Made by a program: the position numbers and the translations under genes. This document shows, in pieces, positions 1 to 7,134 of a stretch of DNA of 64,000 nt. The notes below the pieces were generated by a model, which worked only from the letters and a program-made list of their open reading frames with translations, had not been told where the DNA came from and did not search any database. The first letter of the stretch is position 1; every line of letters starts with the position of its first letter. Source of the stretch: Halobellus limi (lineage in GTDB: Archaea > Halobacteriota > Halobacteria > Halobacteriales > Haloferacaceae); NCBI RefSeq assembly GCF_004799685.1, contig NZ_CP031311.1:2721355-2785354 (forward strand), read 5' to 3'.

Positions 1-124
1 CGCCGTAGGCTCGCAGCGTCTCGAACACGGCGTCGCCGTACATAAACCCCCGATCGCGGACGCTCACGGTCGCCGAATCGGCGGAGACGAGGTCGCCGTC
101 GACGTGGTAGGTGAGGTCGCTCAC
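1..124 (-). CDS. pabC: Class IV PLP aminotransferase, probable aminodeoxychorismate lyase (N-terminal fragment)
   Basis: Only the first 41 codons lie in the window; the gene runs off the left edge. The N-terminus reads YHVDGDLVSADSATVSVRDR and is followed by GFMYGDAVFETLRAYG, the typical start of fold-type IV aminotransferases such as PabC, which makes p-aminobenzoate for folate-type cofactors, and IlvE. I chose the GTG at 124; another in-frame GTG lies two codons upstream at 130. It starts about 30 nt after the stop of the acidic helix-hairpin-helix gene on the same strand, so the two may be cotranscribed. The lysine that binds PLP is outside the window. PabC versus a branched-chain or D-amino-acid aminotransferase therefore cannot be settled. 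Confidence 0.72.
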   Translation of the reverse strand, partial: MSDLTYHVDGDLVSADSATVSVRDRGFMYGDAVFETLRAYG

Positions 125-157
125 CGGCACCGAGCCCCCCGGATCGGAACCGTCCGG

Positions 158-1138
158 TTACGACTCGTCCCGTGCACGGTCGACCCAGTCGGAGACGCGT
201 TTTTCGGAGACGTCGATCTCCTCGGCGACCTCCTCGGGGTCGGCCGCAGCGAGGTCTGCGACGCTCTCGATGTCGACCGAGCCGAGACGTTCGGCGTACG
301 CGGGACCGATCCCCTTGAGCGTCTCGACGGGGTCGCTCGATCCCCCAGATTCGTCGGTTCCCTCCTCGGTGTCGTCCTCATCCTCGGATTCAGCGGTCTC
401 CCCCTCAGTTTCGTCTTCATCCTCGGAGTCGTCAGTCTCCCCCTCGGGTTCGTTCTCATCCTCGGAGTCGTCAGTCTCCTCCTCGGGTTCGTTCTCATCC
501 TCGGAGTCGTCCGCCTCGTCGGAACCCTCCGACTCGTCCGGCTCATCCACGGAGTCGTCGGCGACGTCCGGTTCCTCGCCTCCGTCCCCGTCCCCGTCGC
601 CTTCGGGAGCCTCGGTCGGGGCGACGGCTTCGCCCGGTTCCTGTCCCGTCGCCTCGTCGACGAGCGTCTCCGTCGACGCCGACGCGTCGGTCCCGGCCGC
701 AGCGGCCTCCCCGGTGGTTTCGACGTCGTCCTCTTCGGAGTCGGGGACGACCTCCTCGTCGCCCTCGCCGGCCGTTTCGACCGCCTCGGCCGGCTCTCTC
801 CCCTCGGCTTCGTCGACGAGGGTCTCCGTCGACGCCGACGCGTCCGTCTCGGCGGCGACTCCCTCCGGGGGAGCGTCCCCCTCGCCTTCGTCCGTCGCCT
901 CGTCTCCAGCCGTCTCCTCGTCGGAGGCGGCCACGTCCGCGTCGGCCCCCTTGATCACCGATTCGGTCGTGGCGTCGGCCGCATCGCGACCGGCGTCGGT
1001 CTCGCGCTCGACGGAGACCGTCCCCTCGGTGCGGGACGACTCCGACGTGGACGCCCCGTCCGACGACGATTCGGAGTGATCGGATTCGCCGCCGAAGAGC
1101 GATCGCAGCGACGACAGGATCGTATCGAAGATACTCAT
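158..1138 (-). CDS. Acidic low-complexity protein with C-terminal helix-hairpin-helix domain
   Basis: 326 aa. Residues 1-15 (MSIFDTILSSLRSLF) form a short amphipathic start. Residues 16-265 are extremely rich in Asp, Glu, Ser and Thr. The last 60 residues form a folded unit with LKGIGPAYAERL, a helix-hairpin-helix motif of the kind that binds DNA without sequence specificity, followed by a second helical hairpin (ADPEEVAEEIDVSEKRV). The linker holds 13-residue repeats (DSEDENEPEGETD type) encoded by 39-bp DNA repeats, and two copies of a TDASASTETLVDEA block 52 codons apart. A TATA-like TTTTTAAATA on the minus strand lies about 25 nt before the ATG, fitting a leaderless transcript. The function is unknown; DNA binding is inferred from the HhH motif only. 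Confidence 0.85.
   Translation of the reverse strand: MSIFDTILSSLRSLFGGESDHSESSSDGASTSESSRTEGTVSVERETDAGRDAADATTESVIKGADADVAASDEETAGDEATDEGEGDAPPEGVAAETDASASTETLVDEAEGREPAEAVETAGEGDEEVVPDSEEDDVETTGEAAAAGTDASASTETLVDEATGQEPGEAVAPTEAPEGDGDGDGGEEPDVADDSVDEPDESEGSDEADDSEDENEPEEETDDSEDENEPEGETDDSEDEDETEGETAESEDEDDTEEGTDESGGSSDPVETLKGIGPAYAERLGSVDIESVADLAAADPEEVAEEIDVSEKRVSDWVDRARDES
378..510 (-). repeat. 39-bp coding tandem repeat in the acidic linker
   Basis: Units begin at 378, 417, 456 and 495, each starting TCATCCTCGGA on the plus strand, and encode the 13-aa acidic repeat of the helix-hairpin-helix protein. The units at 417 and 456 are almost identical and the outer ones are diverged. Because the unit is a multiple of three, copy-number change would keep the reading frame. 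Confidence 0.85.
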
Positions 1139-1343
1139 CGTATCGTGGGTATGTCCGTCGAGTATTTAAAAATCGGTCCGTAACGACCGCGGATCAGCGG
1201 GATGGGCTCCGAGGCACTCATCGACCCGTCGGCGCAGCGCCGGCGCCGGTGTCCCCGTTTTCGTTCGCGTCGCCGCCAGCGTCGCGTCGGCCCACTGATT
1301 GATTCCGCCTACGCCGTCGGTCCGCGAATGCGTCAACCCCCGT

Positions 1344-1823
1344 CTACGCGTCGGCCTCCTCCGCGTCGGCGTCCGTCTCCGCGTCGGCCGTCTCGGCGTC
1401 GGCCGTTTCCCCGTCGGCGGTCGAATCCGCGTCCGCCGCCTCCTGCAGTTGGCTCCGGAGCTGTGGCATCGTTCCGGTGAGTTCGCCGACGAGTTCCTCG
1501 GCGTCCGCGATCGAGGTGAGCAACTCCTCGACGGACTCGACCTCCGCCTCCAGGGAGTCGGGGTCGTCGAAGGCGTCCGCGCGCTGGCCGACGATGAACG
1601 TCTTCTTCGCCTGTCGGAGGTGCTCCTGGGCGTCGTCGACGTCGAGCGCCGATCGGAGCGCGTTCAGCACGCCGAGGACGTTGTCGGCCTCGGCCTCCCA
1701 GACGGCGTCGGGGTCGGGCAACTCGGCCCGCGCGTCCGCGAGGTGGCTCTCGACCTCCTCGCGCATCTCCGCGGCGGCCTCTCCGAACAGGTCGTCGTCC
1801 GCGAGCGTGCTCTGACTACTCAT
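1344..1823 (-). CDS. Small acidic haloarchaeal protein (DUF5790-like)
   Basis: 159 aa. The N-terminal 110 residues are predicted mostly helical (LFGEAAAEMREEVESHLADA onward) and contain LRQAKKTFIVGQRADAF. The last 45 residues are an Ala/Asp/Glu tail made of ADAETADAETDADAEEADA-like repeats. The overall look matches a haloarchaea-specific family that I recall as DUF5790; the assignment is from memory. There is no catalytic motif, signal peptide or membrane segment. A TTAAAAA element about 25 nt before the ATG could be the promoter of a leaderless mRNA. The role is unknown. Confidence 0.75.
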   Translation of the reverse strand: MSSQSTLADDDLFGEAAAEMREEVESHLADARAELPDPDAVWEAEADNVLGVLNALRSALDVDDAQEHLRQAKKTFIVGQRADAFDDPDSLEAEVESVEELLTSIADAEELVGELTGTMPQLRSQLQEAADADSTADGETADAETADAETDADAEEADA

Positions 1824-1907
1824 ACCGTCCCGTTCGTCGGCCGAGGGGTTAAAAACGAGCCCGAAAGTGAAAGTGAAATCCGGCGGTTCGACCGACTTCC
1901 TCCGGGG

Positions 1908-2252
1908 TTACTCCTCGACGGCGACGAGTTTCATAAGCGGGTAGTCGTCTTCCATCTCCATCCGGGTGCGAACGCCGACGTCCGCGTACTCGATTCGCAT
2001 CTCGACGTCGAGGAACCTGCCCGTCAGTTCCGTGTAGTCGGCCGACCGTGCGGCCAGTTCCTCGGCGATCCGGTCGGTCCGGACGTCGACGTCGACGTCG
2101 ACGCAGTGCGGTTGGTTCTCGATGGCCTCCTCGATCGCGCGGCCGAGACTCCCGGCGCTCTCGGGGCTAACGGGCGTCCCCGCGAACTGGTGGTAGAGCG
2201 AGCCGAACTTGATCCCGGCCTCGAAACAGGCCTGTTCCGCGTCGGTGGGCAT
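1908..2252 (-). CDS. mptD: Archaeal-type dihydroneopterin aldolase (MptD family)
   Basis: 114 aa, the usual size of the archaeal MptD family, which is unrelated to bacterial FolB. Members cleave 7,8-dihydroneopterin to 6-hydroxymethyl-dihydropterin in the tetrahydrofolate or methanopterin pathway. Conserved family sequences visible are the N-terminal ACFEAGIKFGSLYHQFAGTP block and a C-terminal DDYPLMKLVAVEE strand. A p-aminobenzoate gene candidate lies at the window's left edge, so a pterin/folate theme is plausible, although the two genes are not in one obvious operon. It is transcribed divergently from azf. Confidence 0.8.
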   Translation of the reverse strand: MPTDAEQACFEAGIKFGSLYHQFAGTPVSPESAGSLGRAIEEAIENQPHCVDVDVDVRTDRIAEELAARSADYTELTGRFLDVEMRIEYADVGVRTRMEMEDDYPLMKLVAVEE

Positions 2253-2422
2253 AGTCGATCCACGGCGCCGGGGGAAAAAGGGGTGTCGTCGCCGCGATGG
2301 CGTCGGGGACGCGACGGCCTTCGACCCGCGGCCGCCACGGAACCGAGGAGGGAACGTGTCACTGGCGTATCACCGGCGCGAATCGGACGTTTCTTGGCTC
2401 CCCTGCACGGATAGGTGGGTGA

Positions 2423-3214
2423 ATGGACGAGCCGGTTCTCTTGACAGGGGCGGGCGGACGCGTCGGACAGGCCATTCTGCGCCACCTCGGTGAGGCGTTC
2501 GAGTGGCGGCTGCTGGACAGGGAACCGCTCTCGAGCGCGAAGCTTCCCGCGGGCGTCGACCGCGACGACGTGTACGTCTCTGACATCACCGACGAGGCCA
2601 CGGTCCGGCACGCCGTCGACGGCTGTCGCGCCGTGATCCACCTCGCGGGCGACCCGCGTCCGGAAGCGCCGTGGGACAGCGTCCTCCAGAACAACATCGA
2701 CGGCACGCAGACGATGTTCGAGGCCGCCGTCGAGACCGGCGTCGAGAAGTTCGTCTTCGCCTCCTCGAACCACGCCGTCGGCGCGTACGAGACCGACACG
2801 CGCACGCCGGATATGTACCGGCCGGACGACGACTTCCGCCTCGACGGGACCGAACTGCCCCGTCCGAGCAACCTCTACGGGGTGAGCAAGGCGACCGGCG
2901 AGGTCCTGGGCCGGTACTACCACGACCACCACGACATCTCCGTCGTCAACGTCCGCATCGGCAACCTCACCGAGGGGCACCCGCCGATCGACTACGAGCG
3001 CGGGCAGGCGATGTGGCTCTCCTACCCCGACTGCGCGCACCTCTTCGAGCGCTGCGTGCTGGCGGAGTACGACTACGAGATCGTCTACGGCATTTCGGAC
3101 AACGACCGGAAGTACTACTCGATCGACCGCGCCCGCGAGATCTTAGGGTACGACCCGCAGGACAACTCCGCGGAGTGGAACGGCGACGAGCACGTCGACG
3201 GCGACCGCCGATAG
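2423..3214 (+). CDS. azf: NAD-dependent glucose-6-phosphate dehydrogenase (Azf type), short-chain epimerase fold
   Basis: 263 aa, an extended short-chain dehydrogenase with the NAD-binding GAGGRVG motif at residues 9-15, an Asp (D32) at the end of strand 2 that favours NAD, and the catalytic Tyr152/Lys156 pair in NLYGVSKATGE. Length and sequence resemble the Haloferax archaeal zwischenferment, which oxidises glucose 6-phosphate to 6-phosphogluconate in the oxidative pentose phosphate pathway. The close relative uronate dehydrogenase is the main alternative. It stands alone, divergent from mptD, just beside the sugar uptake island that could supply its substrate. Confidence 0.78.
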   Translation: MDEPVLLTGAGGRVGQAILRHLGEAFEWRLLDREPLSSAKLPAGVDRDDVYVSDITDEATVRHAVDGCRAVIHLAGDPRPEAPWDSVLQNNIDGTQTMFEAAVETGVEKFVFASSNHAVGAYETDTRTPDMYRPDDDFRLDGTELPRPSNLYGVSKATGEVLGRYYHDHHDISVVNVRIGNLTEGHPPIDYERGQAMWLSYPDCAHLFERCVLAEYDYEIVYGISDNDRKYYSIDRAREILGYDPQDNSAEWNGDEHVDGDRR

Positions 3215-3251
3215 CGACGGACGACCCGCGGACGCGGGACAGTCCGAGGAG

Positions 3252-3287
3252 GTTCACTCGCCGTCTCAGGTTCAGTCGCCGTCCCAG
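3252..3287 (-). repeat. 18-bp tandem duplication spanning the stop codon of the 95-aa gene
   Basis: Copy A at 3252-3269 and copy B at 3270-3287 match at 16 of 18 positions with no spacer. Copy B contains the last codons and TGA (3272-3274) of the 95-aa gene on the minus strand. Copy A lies past the stop and again ends in an in-frame TGA, so the gene end (DGD-stop) is echoed as DGE-stop. Confidence 0.8.
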
Positions 3288-3559
3288 GCGTCGTGTTCGC
3301 GGATCTCCTCGCGGGCCGCCTCACAGTCGTCTTCCGATCGGAGTTCGAGGGCGTCGACCGCCCGCGAGCGCGTCTGTCTGTCGGCGACGCTCGTGCCGTC
3401 GGCCGTCTCGAACCGGAAGTTCGGGGTCGAGGAGCCGAGGAGGTCCGACCCGCCCGATTCCTCCACGACGGTCGGGAGAACGCCGTGTTCGGCGAGCACG
3501 CCGACGAGTTCGTCTCGCCCGTCGTCGAGGGCGTCTCTGATGTCGTCTTGGATCACCAT
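3272..3559 (-). CDS. Small haloarchaeal protein of unknown function
   Basis: 95 aa, acidic. The sequence has a helical N-terminus (MVIQDDIRDALDDGRDEL), a central strand-rich stretch (TPNFRFETADGTSV) and a C-terminal helix (DDCEAAREEIREHD). No known motif is recognised and there is no signal or membrane segment. Amino-acid composition is typical of the host, which supports real coding. Its final codons are duplicated downstream of the stop. Confidence 0.6.
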   Translation of the reverse strand: MVIQDDIRDALDDGRDELVGVLAEHGVLPTVVEESGGSDLLGSSTPNFRFETADGTSVADRQTRSRAVDALELRSEDDCEAAREEIREHDAWDGD

Positions 3560-3726
3560 ATCCGAGAGGACGTACGCGCCGCATCTCGTTCAGTTTTTTG
3601 TCCGGCCGGAGTCCGTACCGTGGCGGTCCGAACGACGGCCGAAGAAGACGGAACGTCGACGGCCGAGCACCGGTCGACGAGCCAGCAGCCCGGCCGGGAG
3701 TCGACCGGACGAACGGAGCCCGGCCG

Positions 3727-3930
3727 TCAGTACAGCTCTCTCTCGCGCTCTTCGCGCTCGCGACGCTCGCGTTCCGCCGCTTTCTGCTCGCGGCGGCCAC
3801 GGAGGTACTGTCGGACGCCCGGGATGAGCTTGTTCTTCAGATCCAGCGCGAACGAGACGAGCCCGTACGCCCAGAAGAAGAACAGGAACGTCACCGCCCC
3901 GACGTACGCGAGGAGGCTCGCCTCGACCAT
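3727..3930 (-). CDS. Small single-span membrane protein coupled to the sugar ABC transporter ATPase gene
   Basis: 67 aa. Residues 4-28 form one hydrophobic segment (LLAYVGAVTFLFFFWAYGLV) and the C-terminal 30 residues are a strongly charged Arg/Glu helix (RREQKAAERERREREERERE). The ATG overlaps the ATPase stop as TGATG, so translation is probably coupled and the gene is the last member of the importer operon. The basic, non-acidic tail is unusual for a haloarchaeal protein. The role is unknown; an accessory or assembly subunit of the importer is an inference from position. Confidence 0.72.
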   Translation of the reverse strand: MVEASLLAYVGAVTFLFFFWAYGLVSFALDLKNKLIPGVRQYLRGRREQKAAERERREREERERELY

Positions 3931-5117
3931 CAGTCGTCCCCTTCGACCTCCGCTTCTCCGGCGGCGCCCGAACCGGGAGTCTCGACGAGTCCGTGCGTGA
4001 GGGCGTCGCCGTTCGAATCGAAGAGGTGGAGTTTCGAGCGGTCCAGCACCACCTCGACGTCCTGTCCCTCGCCGATGTCGCTGTCGGGATCGACGCTCAT
4101 CAGGATCTCACCCGGATCCGACCCCTCCTCCATGCTGCCGCCGACGTCGACGTCCTCGGTCACCAGGTAGACGAAGATCTCGTCGCCCATCGGTTCGAGG
4201 ACGTCCGACCGCGTCGAGACGGCCTGGGTCGGATGCGCGATCTCGTCGCGGTCGGCGGTGACGTACACGTCCTCCGGTCTGACGCCCAGCGTCACCTCCT
4301 GCCCGGGCGTCACGCCGACGGCGGTCGGATCGAACTCGACGTGGACGTCGCCGTAATCGGAACTGAACCCGGTGTCGGTGACCGAACCGGAGATGGTGTT
4401 CATCGAGGGCGACCCGATGAACGTCGCCACGAACAGGTTCGCCGGCTCGTTGTAGCACACGAGCGGGGGTGCGATCTGCTGGAGTTCGCCCGCGTCGAGC
4501 ACGGCGATCCGGTCCGACATCGTCATCGCCTCCGCCTGGTTGTGCGTGACGTAGATGATCGTCGTGTCGAGTTCGCGGTGGAGCCGCTGGAGCTGGGTCC
4601 GCATGTGGACGCGGAGCTTCGCGTCGAGGTTCGCCAGCGGCTCGTCCATCAGGAACACGTCCGGGTCGCGGACGATCGCCCGCGCGATCGCCACCCGCTG
4701 TCGCTGCCCGCCGGACATCTCGTCGGGCATCCGGTCGAGCATCCCTCCGAGTTCGACGACTTCGGCGGCCTCGTCGACGCGGCGGTCGATCTCCTCTTTG
4801 TCGTAGTCGCGGAGCCGGAGCCCGAAGGAGATGTTCTCGTAGACGTCCATGTGCGGGAACAGCGCGATGTTCTGGAACACCATCGAGATCCCGCGGTCCT
4901 TCGGCGGGAGGTTCGTCACGTCCCGGTCGCCGATGCTGACGGTCCCTTCGGAGGGCTTCGTCAGCCCCGCGACCATCTCCATCGTGGTCGATTTCCCGCA
5001 TCCGGACGGTCCGACGAGACAGACGAACTCGCCGTGCCGGATGTCGAGGTTCATATCGTTGACCGCCGTTACGTCGTCGTAGTGCTTGGTTACGTCTTCG
5101 AGTTGTACTCGTGCCAT
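3930..5117 (-). CDS. Sugar ABC transporter ATP-binding protein (CUT1, MalK/UgpC type)
   Basis: 395 aa. The nucleotide-binding domain has Walker A GPSGCGKST (36-44), the signature MSGGQRQRVAIARA near 135, Walker B FLMDEPLANLD near 157-167 and the switch histidine in YVTHNQAEAM. After residue 230 comes the MalK-like TOBE/OB regulatory region (VTLGVRPEDVYV), as in ATPases energising sugar uptake. The C-terminus is acidic. The gene starts 2 nt after the downstream permease stop, so it belongs to one operon: binding protein, permease, permease, ATPase, 67-aa membrane protein. Substrate cannot be read from the sequence. Confidence 0.93.
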   Translation of the reverse strand: MARVQLEDVTKHYDDVTAVNDMNLDIRHGEFVCLVGPSGCGKSTTMEMVAGLTKPSEGTVSIGDRDVTNLPPKDRGISMVFQNIALFPHMDVYENISFGLRLRDYDKEEIDRRVDEAAEVVELGGMLDRMPDEMSGGQRQRVAIARAIVRDPDVFLMDEPLANLDAKLRVHMRTQLQRLHRELDTTIIYVTHNQAEAMTMSDRIAVLDAGELQQIAPPLVCYNEPANLFVATFIGSPSMNTISGSVTDTGFSSDYGDVHVEFDPTAVGVTPGQEVTLGVRPEDVYVTADRDEIAHPTQAVSTRSDVLEPMGDEIFVYLVTEDVDVGGSMEEGSDPGEILMSVDPDSDIGEGQDVEVVLDRSKLHLFDSNGDALTHGLVETPGSGAAGEAEVEGDD

Positions 5118-5119
5118 AG

Positions 5120-6073
5120 TTACTCCTTGAGCGCTCCGGAGGTGAGTCCGCTAACGATTTTCTCCTGTGCGACCACGACGAGGATGGCGACGGGAATCAC
5201 CGCGATGATGCTCCCGGCGGCCATCACGCCGTAGGTGACCTCGAACTGTCCGGCCCGCTGGAGGCTGAGAAGCCCGCCGACGATCGGCGCCCAGTTCTCC
5301 GGCTGACCGTTGTTCATCAGCTGGCTGAAGAAGAACTCGTTGTAGACCGCGATGAACGTGAGGACGCCCGCGGTCGCGACCCCCGGTGCCGACAGCGGCA
5401 CGATCACTCTGAACAGCGCGCCCAGGCGGGTCGTGCCCTCGACCCGGGCGGCGTCCTCTAAGCCGTCGGGGATCTGGCCGTAGAACGTCGTGAGGATGAA
5501 GATCGACAGCGGCATAAACAGCGAACTGAACGGGAGGATCATCGCCCCCGGCGTGTTGTAGAGGCTCAGTCCGCTCACCACGTTGCCGGTGAACAGTTGG
5601 TACAGCGGAACGAAGAACGCCGCCGGCGGGAAGTAGCTGATCGCCAGGATGAGAAGCATCAGCGGCTGGCGGCCGGGGAACTCCAGTCGGCCGAACACGT
5701 ACCCGGCCAGGCTGGCTAGGAACAGGACGATGGCCGTCGTCGACAGCGCCAGCACGATGCTGTTGAGCATGTACCGGAGGAAGTTGATCCGGTCGAACAC
5801 GTCGAGGAACACGCCGAACTCGAGCGTGCTGAGTTGCGGGAGAACCGCCAGACTGCCGGTGTCGGGCGTCACCGCGAGCACCAAGAGGAAGTAGAAGGGA
5901 AAGAGCGTCGTCAGGAGGAAGAAGATCGTCGCCACGTAGAACATCGCGCGGTAGGCGCGCTTCGGGTCCTTGATCGCCTTCCCGACCCACCGCTGGAACG
6001 GTCCCCGGCTGAGTTCGGGTTCGCGGCGTTCGGACTGGACGCCGCCGTCGGAGCGCGTCGATCCGTCGCTCAT
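5120..6073 (-). CDS. Sugar ABC transporter permease, MalG type
   Basis: 317 aa. I start it at the ATG at 6073, which overlaps the stop of the upstream permease as ATGA; the longer open frame upstream is antisense-like filler. After a hydrophilic, Arg-rich N-terminus there are about six membrane segments, starting with MFYVATIFFLLTTLFPFYFL. The cytoplasmic EAA loop that docks the ATPase is LEDAARVEGTTRLGALFRVI. Layout and length fit the second permease of CUT1 importers for oligosaccharides. Confidence 0.92.
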   Translation of the reverse strand: MSDGSTRSDGGVQSERREPELSRGPFQRWVGKAIKDPKRAYRAMFYVATIFFLLTTLFPFYFLLVLAVTPDTGSLAVLPQLSTLEFGVFLDVFDRINFLRYMLNSIVLALSTTAIVLFLASLAGYVFGRLEFPGRQPLMLLILAISYFPPAAFFVPLYQLFTGNVVSGLSLYNTPGAMILPFSSLFMPLSIFILTTFYGQIPDGLEDAARVEGTTRLGALFRVIVPLSAPGVATAGVLTFIAVYNEFFFSQLMNNGQPENWAPIVGGLLSLQRAGQFEVTYGVMAAGSIIAVIPVAILVVVAQEKIVSGLTSGALKE

Positions 6074-7077
6074 TGTCCACCCCGCACGTAGCCCACGATG
6101 TACACGGAGACGGCCACCGCGATGATCGCCGCCGTGATGAACGCGATCGTCGCGGAGGAGCCGAGCATCCGGTTGTTGAACGTCGTGACCACCAGACAGG
6201 ACAGCGACGGGACGGTCGTGCACCCGGCGACGGTCTCGATGAGACCGTACACCCGCATCGCCTGGATCGTGCGGAACAGCATCGCCACCATCACCGTCGG
6301 CAGGATGATGGGGAAGGTGACGTACTTGAACCGCTGCCAGGCCGACGCGCCCGCGACCTTCGCGACGTCGTAGAGGCCGCGGTCGATCGACTGCATCCCC
6401 GCGAGGATCAGGAGCGCCATGAACGCCGTCGTCTTCCAGACGTCGGCCACGATGGCGATCATCGTCGCGTCCTGCGCGTTCGCGAGCGGCGTCGTCGACA
6501 GCAGACCCAGTTGGTTCAAGAACGCGGGGTTGTCGGACGTCCCGACGAGGAACCCGACGTTCGGCTGGAACATCAGGTAGAAGATCATCCCCTGGACGAC
6601 GATCGGGATCGCCCACGGCAGGATGATCGCCACGCGGACCCACCGCCGGCCGCGGAAGTCCTGATCGAGGACGAGCGCCTGCACGAACCCGATGAGCGTC
6701 TCGAAGAACACGCTGATGACGGTGAAGATGACCGTCACCGCGAGCGCGCTGTTGAAGAACGCTCGCGTCGTCAGGGCCTCCGGGAGGAACGGCGACGGCA
6801 GCAGCGCCGTGCGTTCCCCGGTGATGATCGCCACGTAGTTCCCGATTCCGATGAAGTTCCCGACGCTCGCCTGGCCGAAGCTGTCGGCGAACATCGAGAT
6901 CCGGAACGTCGACAGCAGCGGCCAGAAGGCGATGACGCCCAGAAGCAGGAACGCGGGCGTCAAGAGGAGGTACGCGTACTGCGTCTCCGAGAGGTTCTCC
7001 ATCCAGCCCACCGCAGACGCGTACACCCCGCGGTCGCCGCTCTCGGGCGTCTCTCCCGTTCGGTGTTCAGTACTCAT
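6070..7077 (-). CDS. Sugar ABC transporter permease, MalF type
   Basis: 335 aa. Six or more membrane segments beginning with YAYLLLTPAFLLLGVIAFWP, the classic opening of CUT1 permeases, and an EAA-type loop YDVAKVAGASAWQRFKYV. Its stop overlaps the start of the MalG-type gene. The 57 nt separating it from the binding-protein gene are AT-rich (ATTAATAATAAATT) and could hold a second promoter or a processing or termination site that keeps the binding protein more abundant than the membrane parts. Confidence 0.92.
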   Translation of the reverse strand: MSTEHRTGETPESGDRGVYASAVGWMENLSETQYAYLLLTPAFLLLGVIAFWPLLSTFRISMFADSFGQASVGNFIGIGNYVAIITGERTALLPSPFLPEALTTRAFFNSALAVTVIFTVISVFFETLIGFVQALVLDQDFRGRRWVRVAIILPWAIPIVVQGMIFYLMFQPNVGFLVGTSDNPAFLNQLGLLSTTPLANAQDATMIAIVADVWKTTAFMALLILAGMQSIDRGLYDVAKVAGASAWQRFKYVTFPIILPTVMVAMLFRTIQAMRVYGLIETVAGCTTVPSLSCLVVTTFNNRMLGSSATIAFITAAIIAVAVSVYIVGYVRGGQ

Positions 7078-7134
7078 AGTATCGACATCGTACGAAGGTC
7101 GATCATTAATAATAAATTGTGGGTGTCGGTGCCC

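Noticed and set aside
104-1183. Long open frames on both strands opposite the acidic HhH gene
   Set aside because: They are antisense shadows of the repeat-rich gene; their products are Arg/Val or Ser runs without the acidic composition seen in real genes here.
5120-6643. A 507-codon frame that would extend the MalG-type permease N-terminally
   Set aside because: The first 190 codons are out-of-frame readings of the MalF-type gene; the ATGA overlap at 6073 marks the real start.
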